Positions 1 to 7,628 of a DNA stretch of 38,001 nt are shown here, piece after piece. The notes beneath the pieces are model-generated. The model made no database searches and was not told the DNA's origin. It saw only the letters and a list, made by a program, of their open reading frames with translations. The position numbers were made by a program, and so were the translations under genes. Numbering within the stretch: position 1 is the stretch's first letter; each line of letters starts with the position of its first letter. This DNA is from Anaerolineales bacterium UBA3082 (GTDB taxonomy: Bacteria; Chloroflexota; Anaerolineae; UBA7937), in NCBI GenBank assembly GCA_002366595.1, contig DFBK01000029.1, positions 1-38,001 of the forward strand. The letters run 5' to 3'.

Positions 1-1140
1 GAGGTAGATGTTCGGGCCCCGGACACTCAGTTCTATCTCCTTTGAAGGGTCCATCACCCCCTGCTGCAACTGATCTACCACCCGCCGGCTCACCTCCTTG
101 AGGTTTATCACCCGGGACTCGTGCTGGGAGAGAAATTCATGGATCACGGCCACAGATAAGATGCGGTTGAGGCTCTCCCGCAGGGCCTTACGCGCCTCTC
201 TGGATTTGGCTCGTCGGGCTTGGAGGCGCAAGAGAGCGGCGATACTTTGCAGATTGTTCTTCACCCGGTGGTGGATCTCCTGGATCATGGCTGATCTTAT
301 CTTCGCCTCCCGTTCCCTCCGCCGGGCGGCGGTAGCATCGTGGATGGTTACCAACGCCCCCACCACCTGGGGGCCTCTCTCCCAAAATCGCTGCCAGCCA
401 TCTGGGGAGAGGAGCGGCAACACCTTCCTAATCCATATCCGCTCTCCCTCTTGGGCCTCCTCTTCTAAACATTTCACTTCTCTCAGCACCTCTTCAACCA
501 ACGCCTCGTCGGAGGTGGCGAGATATTTCAACTCCTTCCCCACCAGGCTCTCCATATAGCCCAGTCGCCGATAGAGGTTGTTGGCGATGCCGCTAGCGTA
601 GAGAATCTGCCGCTGCGCATTGACCACCAATATGCCATCATGCTCCCCGAAAGGACTCAGTTTCTCCGCTCCTGCTAGGGTTCCACTAGCGAGCATCTTC
701 TGGAGTTCTCCTGTTGCCCACCGGAAACTGGGAAGGCGCCGCTTATGCCGCTCCTGTTCAATCATCGTCTTCTCCACGCTCAGCGCGCCCAGCAACCTCT
801 TTTGAGGGTCAAAGAGGGGCAACATCTCTTGGAAGATGGGCGCTCCGTCGGCGATGATCCTCTGGGAGGCGCGAGCCGGCTTTCCACTCTCCAGCGCCCT
901 GAAGAGAGCAGGCCTTTCCCCTCGACTCACCGCCTGGCCACATATCGGCTCATAGATAGGGGCCACAGAATGGGGTCTAGCCTGGGCCACCACCACCGCC
1001 TCCTCCTCCCCTCTCCTGCAGTAAAGCAGGATGTCAGCGCGGCTGATATCGGCCGCGATAGGCATACCCTTCTCCACCCTCTTCAAAAGAGCGATGTCCC
1101 CTCTCTTTAGCCCGCAAGATCTTAAGACCGCTGCGTCCAT
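1..1140 (-). CDS. Sensor histidine kinase, HisKA_2 type (PdtaS-like), partial
   Basis: This is an open frame of 380 codons that runs off the left edge without a stop, so the ATPase domain is missing from view. Residues 1-130 resemble the GAF-like H_kinase_N sensor domain. Residues about 165-275 look like a PAS domain (GILVVNAQRQILYAS). The HisKA_2 box EIHHRVKNNLQ lies at 288-298, with His290/His291 the candidate phosphoacceptor. This order (GAF-like, PAS, HisKA_2) is that of PdtaS/EutW-type kinases, which usually signal to an ANTAR RNA-binding regulator. No membrane segment is seen, so it is probably cytosolic. I chose the ATG at 1140 because GAGG lies 6 bases upstream; an in-frame ATG at 1191 has no ribosome site and abuts the tRNA. 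The ligand is unknown. Confidence 0.85.
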   Translation of the reverse strand, partial: MDAAVLRSCGLKRGDIALLKRVEKGMPIAADISRADILLYCRRGEEEAVVVAQARPHSVAPIYEPICGQAVSRGERPALFRALESGKPARASQRIIADGAPIFQEMLPLFDPQKRLLGALSVEKTMIEQERHKRRLPSFRWATGELQKMLASGTLAGAEKLSPFGEHDGILVVNAQRQILYASGIANNLYRRLGYMESLVGKELKYLATSDEALVEEVLREVKCLEEEAQEGERIWIRKVLPLLSPDGWQRFWERGPQVVGALVTIHDATAARRREREAKIRSAMIQEIHHRVKNNLQSIAALLRLQARRAKSREARKALRESLNRILSVAVIHEFLSQHESRVINLKEVSRRVVDQLQQGVMDPSKEIELSVRGPNIYL

Positions 1141-1205
1141 GCTCGACCTCGAGCCACCTATAAGAGGATGGCCGATAGCGTGGTCTGCCATCGACCATCA
1201 AGCCA

Positions 1206-1281
<76 letters not shown>

Positions 1282-1298
1282 AATTCAACCCTATTATA

Positions 1299-2012
1299 TC
1301 AAATACTACCACCCTTGACAAGAGCCGATATTTCCCTTCTGGCGAAGAACTCCTCCAGTGCCACCTCCCGAATCTTCACGCTGAAGACCTGACCGAACCG
1401 CTGGGCGACGCTCTTCCGTACCTCGCTCATCTCTGGAGCCTCGCCTAGCACCTCTTCCATAGAAATGACCCCCATATCTCTGTAGCCACAGGGGATTATG
1501 AGAGCAAAATGAGAGAGGTCGGGGGAGACATTGAGAGCGAAGCCGTGGTAGGTTATCCATTCCTCGATGCGGGCTCCCAAGGCGGCGATATTCTTATCCC
1601 CTACCCAGACGCCGATTCTCCCTTCCCGACGGCCCGCTTCCACGCCGAAATCCGAAAGGGCGCGAATCAGCACCTCCTCCAGGGAGTGCATATACCAACC
1701 CACATCTTGCCGGTGCCCCCTTAGGTCTAAGATGGGGTAGCCCACCAGTTGCCCCGGCCCGTGGTAGGTGACATCGCCGCCCCGTTCCACCCGGTGCACT
1801 TCTATCCCCAGCCGGGCCAGGAGTTCCCTCGAGGCGACGATGTTTTTCTCATCTCCCCGCCGCCCCAAGGTTATCACCGGCGGATGCTCAAGGAGGATAA
1901 GCACATCTTCGATCCGCCCCTCCCTCCTCGCCGCCACTAGACGATGCTGAAGGTCAAGCGCCCAACTATACGGCTCAAGACCAAGATTTAGAAGCAGCAT
2001 TTCCTTCCCCAT
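1299..2012 (-). CDS. lipB: Octanoyltransferase LipB
   Basis: LipB moves the octanoyl group from acyl carrier protein to the lipoyl domains of 2-oxoacid dehydrogenases or glycine cleavage H protein, in the cytosol. The 237 residues show the family signature RGGDVTYHGPGQLVGYP (77-93), the catalytic Lys140 in GDKNIAALG, and the catalytic Cys175 in IIPCGYRDMG. The length is normal. No lipA is visible in the window. The start is uncertain: ATG at 2012 has no ribosome site because a palindromic repeat (2017-2055) lies directly upstream. ATG at 2000 (MLLLNLGLEPYSW) agrees better with the usual LipB N-terminus and follows a GGGGAAGGAA run, though with very tight spacing. It follows fmt on the same strand after 181 bases. 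Confidence 0.95.
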   Translation of the reverse strand: MGKEMLLLNLGLEPYSWALDLQHRLVAARREGRIEDVLILLEHPPVITLGRRGDEKNIVASRELLARLGIEVHRVERGGDVTYHGPGQLVGYPILDLRGHRQDVGWYMHSLEEVLIRALSDFGVEAGRREGRIGVWVGDKNIAALGARIEEWITYHGFALNVSPDLSHFALIIPCGYRDMGVISMEEVLGEAPEMSEVRKSVAQRFGQVFSVKIREVALEEFFARREISALVKGGSI

Positions 2013-2016
2013 ATTC

Positions 2017-2055
2017 GTAGCGTCGGGAGATCGTCACCCTAAAGGGCGACGCTAC
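2017..2055. repeat. Palindromic intergenic repeat (GTAGCGTCG family)
   Basis: Perfect 9-bp arms GTAGCGTCG (2017-2025) and CGACGCTAC (2047-2055) enclose a nested CACCCT/AGGGCG imperfect hairpin. Related units lie at 11350-11383 and 11452-11474. It sits only five bases upstream of the first possible lipB start, so it may fold in the lipB leader. There is no T run after it, so a terminator role is unlikely. Confidence 0.8.
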
Positions 2056-2193
2056 ACCGCTATTTCACTGCAATTGTCTAAATCCGATAACGTTGTAAAG
2101 CCCTTTCGGAGACCATAGTTCACCTCTTGACCCGCGCATCAAAATTCACCCGTTTTCTCGCCTCGCTATCTCACTCCTGGCAAAGTGTCCCCC

Positions 2194-3123
2194 TCACTTC
2201 CCCAGCCTCGAACCCACGAACCTCCTCTGTCCCCGCAAGAACTCCTCGATCCCCATAGCCCTCTTCCCCGCCAACTGCACCTCCTCCAGGGCCAAGGGCC
2301 CCTCTCCCGTGACCACCGCTGCCCCCTCTTTGGTGGCTACCACCAAACCAGGTTCTCCCCGCTTTCCCTTTATGGGGCGAGCCTGCAGGATTTTCAGCAG
2401 TCTCCCCTCAAAATCTGTATATGCGCTGGGCCAAGGGTTGTAGGCCCGAACCTGTCGCCATATCTTGACGCTGCTCATACCCCAGTCGATGAGTCCATCC
2501 TCCTTCTTCAAAATCTTGGTATAGGTCGCCTTATCCTCTTCCTGAAACCGCGGTGCTATCTCTTCTTTGAGCCAGCGAGGCAGCGTCTCCAACAGCAAGT
2601 CGGCTCCCAGATAGGCTAGTTTCTCCGTCAAGGAGCCTCGATTGTCCTCGGGGGCGATGGATAACCGCGCCTGAGCCAGGATGGGGCCCGTGTCCATCCC
2701 CTCATCCATGAGCATGATAGTGATCCCCGTCTCCTCCTCCCCGGCCAAGAGGGCCCCTGCCACCGGGGAAGCGCCCCGATACCTGGGCAAGAGAGAGGCA
2801 TGCACATTGAGGCAGCCGAAGGGGGGGATGGCCAAGACCTCTGGCGGCACTATCTGACCATAGGCGGCTACCACTATCACCTGAGGCTTCAACTCTAGCA
2901 AAGAGGTGACCACCTCCTCCTTTTTGAGAGAGCGCGGCTGCATCACCGGGATACCACAGGCCAGGGCCACCTCTTTCACCGGCGAAAAGGCAACCCGTCG
3001 CCCTCGACCCGCCGCCTTATCGGGCCTGGTGACCACGGCCACCACTTCGTACCCCTCCCGCAACCTCTTCAAAGAGGGAACAGCAAACTGTGGCGCACCC
3101 ATAAAGATCAACCTTTCACCCAT
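2194..3123 (-). CDS. fmt: Methionyl-tRNA formyltransferase
   Basis: Formylates initiator Met-tRNA using 10-formyltetrahydrofolate. The 309-residue length is standard. The N-terminal Rossmann-type domain begins RLIFMGAPQFAVPSL. The catalytic triad is visible as Asn106 and His108 in NVHASLLPRYRGASPV and Asp144 in MDEGMDTGPIL. The C-terminal OB-like tRNA-binding domain contains RAYNPWPSAYT. The ATG at 3123 has GGGAGG five bases upstream. In many bacteria def precedes fmt; here def is absent and lipB follows. A divergent promoter lies at 3187-3215. Confidence 0.97.
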   Translation of the reverse strand: MGERLIFMGAPQFAVPSLKRLREGYEVVAVVTRPDKAAGRGRRVAFSPVKEVALACGIPVMQPRSLKKEEVVTSLLELKPQVIVVAAYGQIVPPEVLAIPPFGCLNVHASLLPRYRGASPVAGALLAGEEETGITIMLMDEGMDTGPILAQARLSIAPEDNRGSLTEKLAYLGADLLLETLPRWLKEEIAPRFQEEDKATYTKILKKEDGLIDWGMSSVKIWRQVRAYNPWPSAYTDFEGRLLKILQARPIKGKRGEPGLVVATKEGAAVVTGEGPLALEEVQLAGKRAMGIEEFLRGQRRFVGSRLGK

Positions 3124-3186
3124 GCGACCTCCCTGGCGATTTCGAGTGCACCCTTTTCCCCGCTGGGGGGTTACACATCTTGAACA

Positions 3187-3215
3187 ATTCTATCACACCC
3201 CACCGACCATTCCAA
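3187..3215 (-). promoter_or_regulatory. Sigma-70-like promoter for fmt
   Basis: On the minus strand, TTGGAA (3215-3210) is separated by 17 bases from TAGAAT (3192-3187). It points to fmt, giving a leader of about 60 bases. It is back to back with the plus-strand promoter at 3220-3247. Spacing and hexamers are seen directly; promoter activity is inferred. Confidence 0.55.
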
Positions 3216-3219
3216 ATAA

Positions 3220-3247
3220 TTGACATCCGAGCAAAGGGTGGTAGAAT
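3220..3247 (+). promoter_or_regulatory. Sigma-70-like promoter for the 3266 gene
   Basis: A perfect -35 TTGACA (3220-3225) is followed after 16 bases by TAGAAT (3242-3247). Transcription would start close to the ribosome site GAGGAGG of the gene at 3266, giving a very short leader. Confidence 0.6.
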
Positions 3248-3265
3248 GATAGAGGAGGAGAAACC

Positions 3266-3637
3266 ATGACTGAGGAGACTGAAGGAGCCGAGGGAGAGAT
3301 CGCGGATGAACTGAAGCGGTTCGGAAAGGTGCTGCATTCCACCGCCAAGGCCGCTTGGGAGAGCGAAGAGCGGCGCGAACTTGAAGCCGAGATCGTAAGC
3401 GGCTTGAACGCTCTTGCCAGCGAGATCGAAAGAGCGCTCAGGGAGTGTCGAGTCAGGCCTGAGGGTGAGGTCTTGGAGGTCAGGGCTCGTGAGGTGAAGG
3501 AGAAGGCCCAAAGCGGAGAGTTAGGCACGGAGGTGCGCCGGGGGTTTCTGCAGGCCCTGCGCCAGATCAATACCGAATTGGAAAGCCTTCAGAGCTCCTG
3601 GGCCCCGGCGGAGAAGGCCGAAGAAGAGAAAGAGTAG
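3266..3637 (+). CDS. Small acidic helical protein of unknown function
   Basis: The 123 residues are rich in Glu, Ala, Arg and Lys with almost no aromatic or cysteine residues, so the protein is probably all-helical and coiled-coil forming. Phrases such as AWESEERRELEAEI and LRQINTELESLQ recall an unnamed small protein that recurs in Chloroflexota next to DUF4870-type membrane proteins; that recall is from family knowledge and was not searched. The start has AGGAGGAG seven bases upstream and a good promoter at 3220-3247. The C-terminus is a charged tail. No signal peptide or membrane segment is seen. The next gene on the same strand is the DUF4870 membrane protein. No function can be assigned. 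Confidence 0.75.
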   Translation: MTEETEGAEGEIADELKRFGKVLHSTAKAAWESEERRELEAEIVSGLNALASEIERALRECRVRPEGEVLEVRAREVKEKAQSGELGTEVRRGFLQALRQINTELESLQSSWAPAEKAEEEKE

Positions 3638-3734
3638 CCCTCTGGGAAAACCGATGTAGACTCACTTCTGCTGGCCCTGCCGCTTGGTGCGGCCGGGGGT
3701 TGGAAGTGTCAACAGAATAAAAAAGGAGGAAACA

Positions 3735-4112
3735 ATGGCTGAAGAGAAAGCGCCGCCGGCGGAGGAGATAACAGAGAACGACAAACTGATGGCTGCTTTA
3801 TCCTATATCTTTGTGGTCATCGTGTCGTTGATCATCCTCCTATCGGAAAAACTGAAGAATAGGCCCTTCCAGAGGTACCATGCGATCACTTCTTTGGCCT
3901 TGGCGGTGGTGTATATCATCTACGAAGCAGTGATAAGCCTGTTCTACTGCGGAGCTACTGCCATCACGGGCGGAATTCTTGGCCTTTGCCTCTGGATTGT
4001 GTTCTTTGTGCCCTTGATCCCAGCCCTGTACTATGCCTATCTCTCTTACCAGGGCCAGTACTTCGACATCCCTGTGGTCACCGATTTCATTAAGAACCAA
4101 GGCTGGGTTTAG
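3735..4112 (+). CDS. DUF4870/Tic20-like membrane protein
   Basis: The protein has 125 residues from the ATG at 3735, chosen because AAAAGGAGGAAACA precedes it; the longer frame from 3684 adds an unlikely N-terminus. After an acidic, Ala/Pro-rich head, three or four hydrophobic segments follow: about 20-38, 52-70, 75-97, and a shorter one near 98-105. The stretch KLMAALSYI, then NRPFQRYHAITSLALAVVY, is the DUF4870 (Tic20-like) signature, in which a conserved RxH follows a short basic loop. The family is a small inner-membrane protein of unproven function. An intrinsic terminator follows at 4136-4162. Confidence 0.8.
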   Translation: MAEEKAPPAEEITENDKLMAALSYIFVVIVSLIILLSEKLKNRPFQRYHAITSLALAVVYIIYEAVISLFYCGATAITGGILGLCLWIVFFVPLIPALYYAYLSYQGQYFDIPVVTDFIKNQGWV

Positions 4113-4135
4113 ACAAACAAGGGGTTCCGCCCAAG

Positions 4136-4162
4136 AGCGAGGAGAAACCTCCTCGCTTTTCT
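4136..4162 (+). terminator. Intrinsic terminator after the DUF4870 gene
   Basis: A perfect 9-bp stem AGCGAGGAG/CTCCTCGCT with a 4-base loop AAAC is followed by TTTTCT. It lies 24 bases after the stop codon and separates this gene from recJ. Confidence 0.85.
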
Positions 4163-4183
4163 CCAACTCCATCTACTTTGCGT

Positions 4184-4189
4184 TATAAT
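4184..4189 (+). promoter_or_regulatory. Possible -10 element for recJ
   Basis: A perfect TATAAT lies 75 bases before the recJ start, just after the terminator. No convincing -35 is found 16-18 bases upstream, so this is tentative. A diverged copy of the palindromic element (4213-4250) would lie in the transcribed leader. Confidence 0.4.
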
Positions 4190-4212
4190 GGAAGCCACTC
4201 TCCATTCCTAAA

Positions 4213-4250
4213 GGATCCCCGTCCTTACCGGATCCCGTAGGGATAGGGAA
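4213..4250. repeat. GGATCC palindromic element, copy C (upstream of recJ)
   Basis: The segment reads GGATCCCCGTCCTTACC followed by GGATCCCGTAGGGATAGGG. Its right half matches the right half of the in-frame recJ copy A, and CCGTCCTTAC is the reverse complement of the GTAAGGAC(G/A)G module in copies B and D. It ends at the GAGGAGGAGG ribosome site of recJ. Confidence 0.7.
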
Positions 4251-4263
4251 GAGGAGGAGGGAT

Positions 4264-6072
4264 TTGATCGCCCCTCAACTGAGGTGGGAGGTAGCCAAGC
4301 CAGCCCCTCAAGAATATCTGGCTCGCTTCCCGGATCTGCCTCCCTCTATCGCCCAATGCCTCTACAACCGAGGGTTCAAAACTCCCCAAGAGGCTTACGC
4401 TTTCCTCTCCGGCGAGCCTGAAGAGGACGACCCCTTTCAACTGCGGGGGATACATCAGGCAGTGGCCCGCATCCGCCAGGCGATCCGCCAAAAGCAGCGG
4501 GTCGCTGTCTATGGCGACTTCGATGCCGATGGGGTGGCCGCCACCGCTCTTTTGGCCCAGACCATCTCCTCCCTGGGCGGACAACCCTTGCCTTATATCC
4601 CTCATCGGGTTGATGAGGGGTACGGCCTCCATAGAGAGGCGTTGGAGAGACTGGCCCAGGAAGGTTGTCGTCTCCTGGTTACCGTCGATTGCGGCGTCCG
4701 CTCCATAGAAGAGGTGAGGTATGCTCGACAACTCGGCTTGGAGGTGATCATCACCGACCACCATTCACCTCCAAAAGAACTCCCACCCGCTCTAGCCGTT
4801 GTCAACCCCAAACGAGAGGACTGCCCCTACCCCTTCAAGGGGCTCTCCGGGGTCGGAGTGGCCTTCAAGTTGGCCCAAGCCCTCCTAAAGGTCGAACACC
4901 GCGTCCCCCTCTTTTCCCATCCCTTCCCTCGGGATCCCTTTGGGACGGGATCCCGTAGGGACAGGGATACTTTCGTAAGGAAGAGCACCCCTTTAGAAGA
5001 GAAGGAACTCTTAGACCTAGTCGCTTTGGGCACCATCACCGATCTTTCCCCCCTCTTGGGCGAGAACCGGAGCCTAGTGAAAAAGGGGCTTTCAGCCCTT
5101 AACGATTCACCGCGGCCGGGCATCTTGGCCCTCTCTGCTTCTTTGAAAGAGAGGACTATCACCTCCCAAACCATAGGCTACATTCTGGGCCCCCGGTTGA
5201 ACGCCGCCGGACGCCTGGGAGATGCTATGACCAGTTACCGCTTGCTCACCACCTCTTCCCCTGCTGAGGCTCAAGAACTGGCTTTGGAGTTAGAAGAGAA
5301 GAACCGTCAAAGAAAGGATCTCACCCTCCAAGTGTTGGAAAAGGCCCGAAGGCAGATTGAGGGGCAAGAAAGCGAGCCTATCCTTCTTGCCAAGGGAGAG
5401 GTTTTCCCTTGCGGAGTAATCGGCCTGGTGGCCAGCCGCCTCTCAGAGGAGTTCTACCGTCCAGCGGTGGTGATAGAGTGGGGAGAGGAGGAAAGCCGAG
5501 GCTCCGCGCGGAGCATCCCAGAGTTCAACATCGCCAAGGCCTTGGACGAATGTCGAGATCTTCTCCTAAGATACGGCGGCCATTCCCTGGCTGCTGGCTT
5601 CACCGTGAAGAGCGAGGATCTCGTCACCTTAGAGGAGAGACTGAGGGGCCTCGCTGCAGGCCAACTTTCGGGCCTAGAACTCATACCCACCCTCTCCATC
5701 GACGTCGAGGTTCCTTTAACCGATCTAGAACCCGCCATCTTCGCCGCCGCCCAGACCCTCGAGCCTTTCGGCCCCTCCAACCCGCCCCCCACCTTCCTCA
5801 GCCGAAAGGTAGAGGTGCGAGAGGCACGTGTTGTGGGCCAGGCCCATCTCAGGCTCACCCTCACCGATCCCATCCCTCGGGATCCCTGTGGGACGGGATC
5901 CTGTAAGGATGGCCGGGTGATCTGGAATGGCATCGCTTTCGGAAGGGGAGAGGAGGCCAACTCCCTTTCCCGCTACATCGACATCGTCTACGTCCCCGAG
6001 ATCCACTGGTGGAATAACGAGGAGCGGCTACAGTTGAGGGTGCTGGATCTCCGCTCCATCAGCGAGGGATAA
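4264..6072 (+). CDS. recJ: Single-stranded-DNA exonuclease RecJ with two in-frame palindromic-element insertions
   Basis: A 5'-3' exonuclease of recombination and mismatch repair, 602 residues. DHH-domain motifs are clear: AVYGDFDADGVAATALL (81-97, Asp85/87/89), VTVDCGV, and TDHHSPP (Asp165, His166, His167). The DHHA1 motif GGHSLAAG is at 438-445, and an OB-fold follows. The TTG start is supported by GAGGAGGAGGG four bases upstream. Two segments look foreign: residues 221-235 (FPRDPFGTGSRRDRD), in an unusually long linker between QALLKVEH and ELLDLVALGTI, and residues 537-549 (IPRDPCGTGSCKD), in a hairpin loop of the OB-fold between LTLTD and GRVIWNGIAFG. Both are encoded by the same 44-bp palindromic DNA in the same frame. 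No catalytic motif is hit, so activity is probably kept. Confidence 0.96.
   Translation: MIAPQLRWEVAKPAPQEYLARFPDLPPSIAQCLYNRGFKTPQEAYAFLSGEPEEDDPFQLRGIHQAVARIRQAIRQKQRVAVYGDFDADGVAATALLAQTISSLGGQPLPYIPHRVDEGYGLHREALERLAQEGCRLLVTVDCGVRSIEEVRYARQLGLEVIITDHHSPPKELPPALAVVNPKREDCPYPFKGLSGVGVAFKLAQALLKVEHRVPLFSHPFPRDPFGTGSRRDRDTFVRKSTPLEEKELLDLVALGTITDLSPLLGENRSLVKKGLSALNDSPRPGILALSASLKERTITSQTIGYILGPRLNAAGRLGDAMTSYRLLTTSSPAEAQELALELEEKNRQRKDLTLQVLEKARRQIEGQESEPILLAKGEVFPCGVIGLVASRLSEEFYRPAVVIEWGEEESRGSARSIPEFNIAKALDECRDLLLRYGGHSLAAGFTVKSEDLVTLEERLRGLAAGQLSGLELIPTLSIDVEVPLTDLEPAIFAAAQTLEPFGPSNPPPTFLSRKVEVREARVVGQAHLRLTLTDPIPRDPCGTGSCKDGRVIWNGIAFGRGEEANSLSRYIDIVYVPEIHWWNNEERLQLRVLDLRSISEG
4925..4968. 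repeat. GGATCC palindromic element, copy A (in frame inside recJ)
   Basis: The 44-bp unit starts TCCCTCGGGATCCC and ends CCCGTAGGGACAGGGAT. It contains two CGGGATCC units 16 bases apart and outer arms TCCCT/AGGGA. It is translated as part of RecJ residues 221-235 with no stop codon. Confidence 0.85.
5873..5916. repeat. GGATCC palindromic element, copy B (in frame inside recJ)
   Basis: The unit is nearly identical to copy A over its first 32 bases (TCCCTCGGGATCCC, then GGGACGGGATCC) and then diverges to TGTAAGGATGGCCGG. It uses the same reading frame as copy A and encodes RecJ residues 537-551. Confidence 0.85.
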
Positions 6073-6105
6073 GTAGGTAGGACAGGTTTCCATACCTGCC
6101 CTTAC
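6073..6105. repeat. REP-like hairpin, TTCCAT-loop family
   Basis: Arms GGaCAGGT and ACCTGCCc enclose the loop TTCCAT, directly after the recJ stop codon. The same unit occurs at 11253-11279 and 13876-13902, and in reverse orientation with different arms at 13826-13853. No T tract follows. Confidence 0.75.
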
Positions 6106-6196
6106 CCTCGTGGTCTCCCTCCATCCAAAGCACCAGACACATCCCACGCTAGGCGAGATACACCAGACGCTTTCATCTGGCACAATCCTAAAGGCT

Positions 6197-7495
6197 CTAG
6201 CCCGCTCTTTTCCTCTCCACCCCGGGGAAAACCCTTCGATAGATCTCCCTCCAGTTAGCGATGGCGTACCCACTATACAGCATAATGAAGGGCATAAGGG
6301 GCAACCGATACCGATTCATGCTTATCGAGATCGAATGCACCAGACACCAGTAGCCAACCAACATCAGAAAGAGCAACCTATTGTCATCATTAGAATAGAG
6401 GAAGCCCACCGTCCCCGTGATCATGACCAAGAGATAAGAGAGATAGACCAACCAGGTTACAACGCTTACCCATCGCTTATCCCGCTCTCCGTAAAACCCC
6501 AGCACGAAGTGCCTTATCACAAAGGAGGTGGGATGCCAAAGGATAGCCATCTTCGTCCTCGCCCTGGCTAGGAAGGCCAAGGGCTCCTCCAATATGTAGT
6601 CCAAAGCCTCCCGGGCCGCGCACTCATTCAGTTGGGCCGCCGTTAGTCGACTGGTTTGGTAGCGATCCTCACATCTGGCGATCAGTTCATCTCTGCTCGC
6701 CCGACTATAGAATATAGGGTAGCTTCCAAACGGCCCCGGGTAGTTTAGCTCGTTACCCCCAAAGGGCCATACGAACCGGTTATTCCCCTTCCAGAGGACG
6801 TATCCCCAATTGGTCTCGATGAAGATGAAGTCGTGGTAACGGCGGTAGTTCCGCACAGTCCAAGGCACGACTACCAGAAGACAACTGGATGTAAGAAGAA
6901 GGGCGGACAGAAATGTGCTCCTTATCCCCCTCCTATGCACCAGAAACAACCAAAGAACGAGGAAGGGCAGAGAGAAGAAGACCACAGATCTTGTCAGCGC
7001 CGAGAGCCCCAAGAGAGCGCCACCCCCTACCAGATAACCCCTCCTCCTTATAGAAGCAAATCTAACTAGAAGGTAGAAGGCCCAACTCAAGAGGAAGATG
7101 AAAAGGGTCTCCGACCAAAGATAATGGGTGAAACCGATGAGGGTAGGATAGAAGGAGAAGAGGAGCGCTCCCACCAAGGCTACCCTCCTATCGAATAACT
7201 CCTCACCCAAGAGAAACAGGATCCAGACATTGATGGTGCTCAAAACTATCTGTACGAACTTTATCTTCCATATACTCTCCCCAAGGAGAAAAATTGCCCC
7301 CGCCAGGAAGAGGCGATACAAGGGTGGGTAGTTCGTGCCCACGAGACCCTGCCCGGAGAGGAACTTCAGCGCATAGCGGAAGTATATCCTCTCATCCAAT
7401 ACCAGCGGTATCTCGGCAGTGAGGGCTAAACAGTAGACTTTCAGCAGGAAAGAGGAGACCATAACAGCGATCAGCCCTAGGCGATACTTCCTCAT
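6197..7495 (-). CDS. Integral-membrane glycosyltransferase, GT39/ArnT-like (GT-C fold)
   Basis: The 432-residue polytopic protein has about ten hydrophobic segments. An acidic pair (Asp34-Glu35 in LVLDERIYFRYA) lies in the first extracytoplasmic loop, the catalytic position in GT-C enzymes that use polyprenyl-phosphate sugars. Later phrases LWSETLFIFLLSWAFYLL and LLGLSALTRSV are typical of this superfamily. The acceptor is unknown; candidates are surface glycans or proteins. I chose ATG 7495 (MRKYRLG) with GGAAG five bases upstream; ATG 7507 and 7537 are alternatives. It is a lone minus-strand gene, convergent with recJ and divergent from ssnA. Confidence 0.8.
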   Translation of the reverse strand: MRKYRLGLIAVMVSSFLLKVYCLALTAEIPLVLDERIYFRYALKFLSGQGLVGTNYPPLYRLFLAGAIFLLGESIWKIKFVQIVLSTINVWILFLLGEELFDRRVALVGALLFSFYPTLIGFTHYLWSETLFIFLLSWAFYLLVRFASIRRRGYLVGGGALLGLSALTRSVVFFSLPFLVLWLFLVHRRGIRSTFLSALLLTSSCLLVVVPWTVRNYRRYHDFIFIETNWGYVLWKGNNRFVWPFGGNELNYPGPFGSYPIFYSRASRDELIARCEDRYQTSRLTAAQLNECAAREALDYILEEPLAFLARARTKMAILWHPTSFVIRHFVLGFYGERDKRWVSVVTWLVYLSYLLVMITGTVGFLYSNDDNRLLFLMLVGYWCLVHSISISMNRYRLPLMPFIMLYSGYAIANWREIYRRVFPGVERKRAG

Positions 7496-7576
7496 GTCCG
7501 CTTCCATTCCTGATAGCCAAAGGATAGCACAGTACAAGGATATTCTACCCCCTGACCGTTAACTATTCAACCCTAT

Positions 7577-7606
7577 TTGACGAGGGAAAGGAGGTAGATG
7601 TATACT
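7577..7606 (+). promoter_or_regulatory. Sigma-70-like promoter for ssnA
   Basis: TTGACG (7577-7582) and TATACT (7601-7606) are 18 bases apart, about 23 bases before the ssnA ATG. The ribosome site GGAAGGAGG follows directly, so the leader would be short. Confidence 0.65.
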
Positions 7607-7628
7607 TTGGTAAGGAAGGAGGCCTAAG

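Noticed and set aside
98..559. Plus-strand frame of 153 codons at the left edge
   Set aside because: It is antisense to the histidine kinase frame, which has clear HisKA_2 and PAS sequence; the plus frame shows no known motif.
6073..6105. Terminator for recJ
   Set aside because: The hairpin has no T run, and the same unit is found at other places not at gene ends, so it is better called a dispersed repeat.
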